Below are positions 6,988-11,844 of a DNA stretch of 11,844 nt, piece by piece (positions within the stretch are counted from its first letter, which is position 1; every line of letters starts with the position of its first letter). The stretch is from the NCBI GenBank assembly GCA_002396325.1, contig DGXM01000111.1:1-11844 (forward strand). Reading direction: 5' to 3'. The notes under the pieces are model-generated. The model saw nothing but the letters and a program-made list of their open reading frames with translations. It did not search any database and was not told the DNA's origin. This DNA is from Treponema sp. UBA4232. GTDB lineage: Bacteria > Spirochaetota > Spirochaetia > Treponematales > Treponemataceae. The translations under genes and the position numbers were made by a program.

Positions 6988-6993
6988 TTAAAA
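6965..6993 (-). promoter_or_regulatory. Candidate extended -10 promoter for ftsZ
   Basis: A perfect -10 box TATAAT (6965-6970) is preceded by TGA, giving an extended -10 (TGnTATAAT, 6965-6973). At 17-nt spacing the -35 position holds TTTTAA (6988-6993), a weak match covering the ftsA stop codon. Predicted transcription would start near 6958 and give a leader of about 60 nt. This would allow ftsZ to be expressed above ftsA, a pattern known in other bacteria. Confidence 0.45.
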
Positions 6994-8253
6994 GAACTTT
7001 TTCCAAATTCCCTTCACTTTATCTGCAAATCCACCCGGATTTTTTTCCTTTACGGGATGAACTTTTTTCCGTCCGCGGTCTTTGTTTGCAGAACTTTTGG
7101 CAGACATTATAAGTCCCATCGCAGTCGCAAAATCAGAACTGCGGTACATATAACCGTTTTCACCCGGAACACGCCCCATATCAGGACATTCGCCAAGACG
7201 GACAGATTCAGTACGCCAAACAGCCTGTGTAAGCTGCCTGATTCCCGGCATCAGGGCTCCGCCACCGGTAAGCACAATGCTTCCCTCAAGTTTTTTAAGG
7301 CCCGCATGATGAATCACTTCCTTTCTGACCATAGTCATGATTTCTTCCATACGCGGCTGAATTATTTCACACAGCTCGTATTTTGTGGTCTGCTCGGCCG
7401 GACGTGCCCCGATTTCGCGGATTATGACCTCTTCGTCCTTTTCACCGCCTTCAAGCCAGCAGCAGCCGGAGTTTATCTTCAGTTCTTCCGCAATATCCTT
7501 CGGGATTCCCTTAACCTGAGCAATATCAGAAGTGACACTGCTTCCCCCTAACGGAATGGAAGTGATGTAAATGGGAGCGTCATTGTTGATGACCATAACA
7601 TCGGTGGAATCGCATCCTATATCGATGAGAATCGAACCCAGCTCCATCTCTTCTTTGTGGAGAGTGGCAACAGTCGCGGCAAGGGTTTTGAGCATAATGT
7701 CGTCAAGCACAAGACCTGCACGGTTAAGACACATCTCAAGATTTGAACAGGCCGTAATAAAAGCAGTGACAATGTAAACGGAAACATCCAGACGCACACC
7801 CAGAATACCAACCGGGTCTTTATATCCGGGGATTTCATCGATTTTATATTCCTGAGGAATCACGTGGAGAAGTTTTTTTCCTTCGGGGTGCACAAAGATT
7901 ATGGATGATTCAATGGCGTTGTTTCTAGTCTTTTCAGTGATTTCAAGACGGCGGTTTCTTTTTGTCGCGTCCACCGCCACACCGTTCGATGAAGTGCGTC
8001 CTTCAACCTGCGCTCCGCCTATTGCAGTATACACGGAAACAACATCCACATCCGCAGCCTGCTCTGCTTCGTCCAAAGCTTCTTTTATGGCGGCCACAGT
8101 AGCATCGATATTCACGACAACACCTTTCTGCAGACCTCTGGAAGGTTTCTTTGATGCCCCGATCACCTGCAGACGGTTGTCTTCGTCCACCTGGCCGATA
8201 ACACACCTGATACAGCTAGTTCCTATGTCAAGACCCACGATAATGTTGCTCAA
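6988..8253 (-). CDS. ftsA: Cell division protein FtsA
   Basis: An actin-like ATPase that ties FtsZ filaments to the inner face of the membrane and helps switch on septal wall synthesis. The protein has 421 residues. It has the phosphate-1 loop GLDIGTSCI (7-15), the FtsA-specific 1C domain (about 80-165), phosphate-2 DIGCDSTDV (211-219) and the adenosine motif TGGGALMPG (329-337). A basic linker leads to a C-terminal amphipathic helix (FADKVKGIWKKFF, about 409-421), the usual membrane anchor. The start must be the TTG at 8253: the conserved fold begins at residue 5, GGGGGA sits just upstream, and no ATG or GTG is available nearby. It begins 11 nt after ftsQ. A weak start codon would keep FtsA below FtsZ, which is the ratio other bacteria need. 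Confidence 0.97.
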   Translation of the reverse strand: MSNIIVGLDIGTSCIRCVIGQVDEDNRLQVIGASKKPSRGLQKGVVVNIDATVAAIKEALDEAEQAADVDVVSVYTAIGGAQVEGRTSSNGVAVDATKRNRRLEITEKTRNNAIESSIIFVHPEGKKLLHVIPQEYKIDEIPGYKDPVGILGVRLDVSVYIVTAFITACSNLEMCLNRAGLVLDDIMLKTLAATVATLHKEEMELGSILIDIGCDSTDVMVINNDAPIYITSIPLGGSSVTSDIAQVKGIPKDIAEELKINSGCCWLEGGEKDEEVIIREIGARPAEQTTKYELCEIIQPRMEEIMTMVRKEVIHHAGLKKLEGSIVLTGGGALMPGIRQLTQAVWRTESVRLGECPDMGRVPGENGYMYRSSDFATAMGLIMSAKSSANKDRGRKKVHPVKEKNPGGFADKVKGIWKKFF

Positions 8254-8257
8254 GACG

Positions 8258-8263
8258 TCCCCC
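8258..8263 (-). promoter_or_regulatory. Ribosome binding site that fixes the TTG start of ftsA
   Basis: GGGGGA lies 4 nt before the TTG at 8253, in the short gap after the ftsQ stop (8265-8267). With no in-frame ATG before the first conserved motif, this site decides the start. Confidence 0.65.
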
Positions 8264-8264
8264 G

Positions 8265-9125
8265 TTACCGCCTGTGATATGAGGTTGCACCGTAGCGGAT
8301 ATCAATCTCGTAAACATCAGGCTCAATTGAATTTACAACATCCAGTGACACTATCATATATTTTAAAGTCTCTTCATTCAAGTTCTGGTCGGCCAAAACT
8401 TTCACTTTTGAGTGAATCGGATACAAAATGAGTTCGTAATTTCCGTACTCTTTGGGCACCACCTGAATTTCAGAGATGGCGGCAAAATAATGCTGAGGCA
8501 AAGCCTGGATTTTTGAAACCTGCTCCATCAGCATGCGGTATTTAGCCGGAAGCCTCATTCCATTCTGGACATTTTCTATGGGAAGTCCCGAAATCAAAGG
8601 CACATTGCTGTCCATAATCACTGAATTTGTTTCAGACGTAAATAATACACCATTTTTATCGATTTGAACAGGTACCACACGGCCGTCTATGGTCACAATT
8701 GTTTTTGCAACGGCTTCGCGCTCCTTAATCTCAACAACCACACGGTCGGGAAAATGCTTGTCCACGGAGACCCTTTCCACTTCCGAAATGGAACTGAAAA
8801 CCGCCACGGCCTTCGCAGCATCAAACTGAATCCAAGTGGAAGCTCCAACCTCATTCACTTTTTCCGTCACCTGACTCACGGAGATGTTTTTAAGTCCCTT
8901 GAACTGGATTTTCACAGTTCCCAGAGTGGGAATAATCACAGTGTAAAGCACAACCTCTGCCAGAACAAGAATGGCAAGAATCACCACCACCACTTTCAAA
9001 ATAACGACTTTCTTGTCACGCACTTTCTTCTCCGGCTTTTCAGCCCCCTCCCAGGGCTTTTTTCTGGACAAATCATCAAAAACAGTAAATGGAATATCTG
9101 AATATGCCGCGTCACTCATAATCAA
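8265..9125 (-). CDS. ftsQ: Cell division protein FtsQ/DivIB
   Basis: A bitopic divisome scaffold that, in other bacteria, joins FtsB/FtsL to the rest of the complex. The protein has up to 286 residues. A polar cytoplasmic N-terminus (1-38) ends in basic residues. One membrane span (about 40-63) follows, then a POTRA domain (about 71-138, VKIQFKGLKNISVSQVTEKV through HFPDRVVVEIKERE) and a periplasmic beta domain (about 140-280) with DGRVVPVQIDKNGVLF. It ends in YEIDIRYG, typical of the family. Two starts are possible. A TTG at 9125 has GGAG 6 nt upstream; an ATG at 9119 has it 12 nt upstream. I give the longer form, and the difference is two residues. Either start overlaps the ftsW stop (by 14 or 8 nt). 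Sequence drift is high in this family, but size, topology and position agree. Confidence 0.93.
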   Translation of the reverse strand: MIMSDAAYSDIPFTVFDDLSRKKPWEGAEKPEKKVRDKKVVILKVVVVILAILVLAEVVLYTVIIPTLGTVKIQFKGLKNISVSQVTEKVNEVGASTWIQFDAAKAVAVFSSISEVERVSVDKHFPDRVVVEIKEREAVAKTIVTIDGRVVPVQIDKNGVLFTSETNSVIMDSNVPLISGLPIENVQNGMRLPAKYRMLMEQVSKIQALPQHYFAAISEIQVVPKEYGNYELILYPIHSKVKVLADQNLNEETLKYMIVSLDVVNSIEPDVYEIDIRYGATSYHRR

Positions 9126-10326
9126 CTACTACTCCGTTAAAAGTCTCGAATTTTTTATTTCTATCGTTTTTTTCATATATCATTGTCTCGTCTTCCTCGA
9201 GAGCATGAGCAGCATTCAAAATGAAGCCGCACATACACAGCGTCACAAACAAAGACGAACCTCCGGAAGAAAAGAACGGAAGCGGAATACCCGTGGTCGG
9301 GAACACTCCGCAGACAACTGCAACATTCATAAGAGACTGGAGCAAAATCATCGTGGTGCATCCAAAAGCTCCGTAGCAGCCGAATCTTGTCTGGCACGTA
9401 AAAGCGATTTTATATCCCTGGAAAGCAAAGAAAATGAGAAGGCCGAAATATGCGATGACACCCACAAATCCCATGGCATTCGACCAGCCGGCAAAAATAT
9501 AGTCGGTCTGTATTTCGGGGATGTTGAGCCCCGTCATTCCTGTTCCAAGACCGTTTCCCCAAATGCCGCCGGAAGTGATTGCACGGGCAGCGACGGCACG
9601 CTGGTATCCGTATGAAAGGGCATATTCGTCAGGGTTGAAAAACGAAAGCAGACGGTTCAGACGGTAAGGCTCAATTGCAATCAGAATCCACACAAGCGGA
9701 ATTGCCAAAAGCATGAGAGGTCCGAACCAATTCATCTTTGCGCCGGAAATAAAAAACATCACGCAGCCGACGATGAAAATGAAAAGTCCCGTGGAAAAAT
9801 CCTTCTGCAGAAAGACAACAAGCACAAATGCAAAAAGACCGAGCATGGGATAAAGAAAATTCTTTTGATCCACGTCATCGGTATCAAGATATTTTTCAAA
9901 AAGATTTGCAAGATAAAGAACAACGGCAAACTTGGCAAATTCAGAGGGCTGGAATCTTCCCAAATGAGGGATTATGACCCAGCGGGCGGCACCGTGGCTT
10001 GAAGTGCCGATTCCGGGGAGCATCGGGAAAAAACACAGAGCAAGGACACCAAGAACAAAAATGCCAAGATATTTTTTCATTATTCTAAACGGCAGAAGCG
10101 TGAAAAAAACAAATCCTGCAAAACCGACCGCTGAAAAAACAAGCTGTCTCTGCACAAAATAATATTTGCTTTTTGTCACGAAAAGGCGGGATGCCGTGTC
10201 GGGAGTTGCAATAAGAAGCGTAAAGATTCCGAGTCCCCAGAGCATGAGAACTGCAATCAAAAAAAGAGCATTGGACCTCTGGCTTTCTTCCCCTGTTTTC
10301 TGCGGCTTGAACGTGAATCTTGACAT
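9112..10326 (-). CDS. ftsW: Septal peptidoglycan glycosyltransferase FtsW (SEDS)
   Basis: Polymerises lipid II into glycan strands at the septum with a class B penicillin-binding protein. The protein has 404 residues with about ten hydrophobic spans from residue 19 to 374 and cytoplasmic ends. SEDS motifs visible are GAARWV (112-117), QPSEFAK (126-132), EIQTDYIFA (271-279) with D275 at the catalytic Asp position, PTTGIPLPF (343-351) and SSGGSS (353-358). The segment after TDYIFA reads GWSNAMGFVG, where most SEDS proteins have a GEELG-type sequence; this is a local divergence. RodA is the alternative, but the division-gene context favours FtsW. The ATG at 10326 overlaps the murF stop by one base (TGATG), with GGGGGA 8 nt upstream. 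No PBP gene (ftsI) is present in the window. Confidence 0.95.
   Translation of the reverse strand: MSRFTFKPQKTGEESQRSNALFLIAVLMLWGLGIFTLLIATPDTASRLFVTKSKYYFVQRQLVFSAVGFAGFVFFTLLPFRIMKKYLGIFVLGVLALCFFPMLPGIGTSSHGAARWVIIPHLGRFQPSEFAKFAVVLYLANLFEKYLDTDDVDQKNFLYPMLGLFAFVLVVFLQKDFSTGLFIFIVGCVMFFISGAKMNWFGPLMLLAIPLVWILIAIEPYRLNRLLSFFNPDEYALSYGYQRAVAARAITSGGIWGNGLGTGMTGLNIPEIQTDYIFAGWSNAMGFVGVIAYFGLLIFFAFQGYKIAFTCQTRFGCYGAFGCTTMILLQSLMNVAVVCGVFPTTGIPLPFFSSGGSSLFVTLCMCGFILNAAHALEEDETMIYEKNDRNKKFETFNGVVVDYE
9132..9135 (-). promoter_or_regulatory. Ribosome binding site of ftsQ
   Basis: GGAG inside the end of ftsW is 6 nt from a TTG (9125) and 12 nt from an ATG (9119). The spacing favours the TTG and the codon identity favours the ATG. 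Confidence 0.4.
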
Positions 10327-11747
10327 CAGGCATTTCCCCCAAGCAAAGATGTTACGCGCTCAAGACCCATTCCACGGGAGCCTTTTATGAGAACCACGCT
10401 GCCTTTTTCGCATGAAGAACGTACTGCATCCGAAATCTTTTTCATTGACTCGTCGCTGTGTCCTTCAATATAAACGCATCTGCATAAATCCCTGGCGGCA
10501 TTGTAGGCTTCTTTCATTTCATCCCCTGCGAACACCACAAGAGAAGCACCCGAATCCTTTGCCATAAGACCTATCTTTTGATGCGCCGTTTTGGATTCTT
10601 CACCGAGTTCAAGCATGTCTCCGAGGACAAAGACTTTGTTTTTTCCGCTTACGGAAGACACAAACTCAATCGCCTTTTCCATCGAATCAGGATTCGCATT
10701 GTAACAGTCCTGGACAATAATATAATCCCCGTGGATTACCTGCGAGCGTCCGAAGAGAGGATGAAGATTTGAAATGCCCTCCACAATCTGCTCGGACGAA
10801 ACTCCCAGAACACGGGAAAGAGCGATGGCTCCAAGTGCGTTTTTGTAATTGTATTTTCCCGGAAGCGGAAGGACTGCTTTTTTTCCGTCCACAGTAAATT
10901 CAGTTCCGTCAAGACCGTGATCGGCAACAAAAGAGATGCCCTCATCTTCGCCGTCTCCGTAAAAGACGATGTTTCCATCAACCAAAGAGGCAAGAAAATC
11001 CGCAAAATCGTCATCGCGCGGAATCACTGCCGTTCCGAAACTGTGAAAATGATCAAAAATCCTTCCTTTTTCCGAGGCAATATTTTCCCTGCTTCCAAGA
11101 TTTCCAATGTGCGCTGTTCCGATATTCGTAATCACTGCGAAACGGGGCTTCAGTACTGCGGAGATTTCAGCCATTTCGTCTTTACGGTTCATGCCCATTT
11201 CAAAGAGACCGACCTGATGCTCCTTTCTGATGTTGAACACCGAAAGCGGAAGTCCTGTTTCAGAGTTGAGATTTCCAAGATTCGTGATGACCCTGTATTT
11301 CTGCTGCAGAATTGAAGCGAGGATTTCTTTTGTTGTTGTCTTTCCGGAAGAGCCTGTCACGCCAATGCGGATCAAATCAGGGAATTTCTCCACATAACGG
11401 GAAGCGGCGGCCTGAAGTGCATGAAGTGTGTTTTCAACCGCAATGAAAAATACGGAAGGATTTTCCATGGACACTTTGTTGAAGAAATCAGGATTCTTTT
11501 CGTACACCGGCATGGCAACAAACACAACAGAGGCTCCTTTTTCCACTGCCTGAGGAACATATTTGTGTCCGTCCTGATTTTCACCGATGAGCGGAACGAA
11601 GAGCGAGTTCTTTTCAATCTGCCGGCTGTCTGTCTGCACGGATGAAAAATGAAAATCCCCGCTGCCAAGCACATGGACTCCCCCTGTCGACTCAAGCACG
11701 TCTTCCAATGTCAAAAGACTTTCAATTTCCGCTTCCATTTCCAGCAT
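10326..11747 (-). CDS. murF: UDP-MurNAc-tripeptide--D-alanyl-D-alanine ligase MurF
   Basis: Adds D-Ala-D-Ala to the UDP-MurNAc-tripeptide in the cytoplasm, using ATP. The protein has 473 residues, normal for MurF. The N-terminal substrate domain (about 10-105) includes VQTDSRQI and GENQDGHKYV. The central ATPase domain has the P-loop TGSSGKTTTK (131-140), EMGMN (183-187) and TNIGTAHIGNLGS (207-219). The C-terminal domain has DCYNANPDSM (347-356), LGDMLELGE (375-383) and KGSRGMGLE (455-463). The start is uncertain: the ATG at 11747 follows GAGGG with no spacing, while the ATG at 11738 (codon 4) has that site 9 nt upstream. Either start overlaps the upstream ftsL-like frame. The stop shares a base with the ftsW start. 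Confidence 0.97.
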   Translation of the reverse strand: MLEMEAEIESLLTLEDVLESTGGVHVLGSGDFHFSSVQTDSRQIEKNSLFVPLIGENQDGHKYVPQAVEKGASVVFVAMPVYEKNPDFFNKVSMENPSVFFIAVENTLHALQAAASRYVEKFPDLIRIGVTGSSGKTTTKEILASILQQKYRVITNLGNLNSETGLPLSVFNIRKEHQVGLFEMGMNRKDEMAEISAVLKPRFAVITNIGTAHIGNLGSRENIASEKGRIFDHFHSFGTAVIPRDDDFADFLASLVDGNIVFYGDGEDEGISFVADHGLDGTEFTVDGKKAVLPLPGKYNYKNALGAIALSRVLGVSSEQIVEGISNLHPLFGRSQVIHGDYIIVQDCYNANPDSMEKAIEFVSSVSGKNKVFVLGDMLELGEESKTAHQKIGLMAKDSGASLVVFAGDEMKEAYNAARDLCRCVYIEGHSDESMKKISDAVRSSCEKGSVVLIKGSRGMGLERVTSLLGGNA

Positions 11748-11844
11748 CCCTCATTTCAACACGGATTATTTCATCAGACTCTGCCTTTCTCATGTTCAAT
11801 TCTTCTGATGCAATACGCTCAATTCTGTCTGCCGAGGAAAGCAT
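11722..11844 (-). CDS. ftsL: FtsL-like protein, C-terminal end (5' part outside window)
   Basis: A 40-codon open frame runs in from the right edge and ends in TGA at 11722-11724, inside murF. It reads ADRIERIASEELNMRKAESD and then DEIIRVEM. The pattern RIE.IA.EEL.MRKA..DEII.VE matches the periplasmic C-terminus of FtsL/DivIC-type divisome proteins, and the position just before murF fits a dcw cluster. The frame overlaps the murF start by 26 nt (or 17 nt if murF begins at 11738). The transmembrane helix and coiled coil that would confirm FtsL are outside the window. The ATG at the very edge (11844) is unlikely to be the real start. Confidence 0.6.
   Translation of the reverse strand: MLSSADRIERIASEELNMRKAESDEIIRVEMRDAGNGSGN

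Noticed and set aside
8971..9615. Open frame of 214 codons on the plus strand over ftsQ and ftsW
   Set aside because: It spans the join of two real minus-strand genes and reads as antisense of a membrane protein, without motifs.

Overview
The window looks like chromosomal DNA from a spirochaete, most likely a host-associated Treponema. The evidence is the gene order, which runs in transcription order ftsL - murF - ftsW - ftsQ - ftsA - ftsZ - xerD - TPR lipoprotein - dprA - topA - xerC. It resembles the Treponema division cluster as I remember it. Base composition is moderate, and several genes use TTG or GTG starts. The genus call is inference from gene order and protein style; no marker gene is present.

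Every gene is on the minus strand, so transcription runs from position 11844 towards position 1. The right end (about 11844 to 5495) is a reduced division and cell-wall (dcw) block: the 3' end of an FtsL-like gene, murF (last cytoplasmic step of the peptidoglycan precursor), ftsW (septal glycan polymerase), ftsQ (divisome scaffold), ftsA (membrane anchor of FtsZ) and ftsZ (the ring). The classical mraY, murD, murG, murC and ddl genes are absent between murF and ftsA. The left part (about 5505 to 1) is a chromosome-handling block: xerD, a lipoprotein with TPR repeats, dprA (ssDNA and RecA loader), topA (topoisomerase I with three zinc ribbons) and the 5' two thirds of xerC, cut by the window edge.

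The genes are packed end to end. Stop and start codons overlap or lie within 27 nt at every junction except ftsA/ftsZ, where there is an 89-nt gap. That gap holds an extended -10 promoter candidate and a six-codon leader ORF whose stop overlaps the ftsZ start. A second promoter-like pair lies at the end of the TPR gene, with its predicted start point on the GTG codon of dprA. No stretch longer than 300 bases lacks a gene, and I see no rRNA, tRNA, CRISPR array, insertion sequence or convincing terminator.

Functionally, the unit joins septum building (MurF, FtsW, FtsQ, FtsA, FtsZ) to late chromosome processing (XerC/XerD dimer resolution, TopA supercoil relaxation, DprA recombination). This is mostly an ordinary, well-conserved housekeeping region. 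I do not see a clear new system. The best leads are the unassigned TPR lipoprotein, the ftsZ leader, the possible leaderless dprA transcript, and local divergence in DprA and FtsW motifs.
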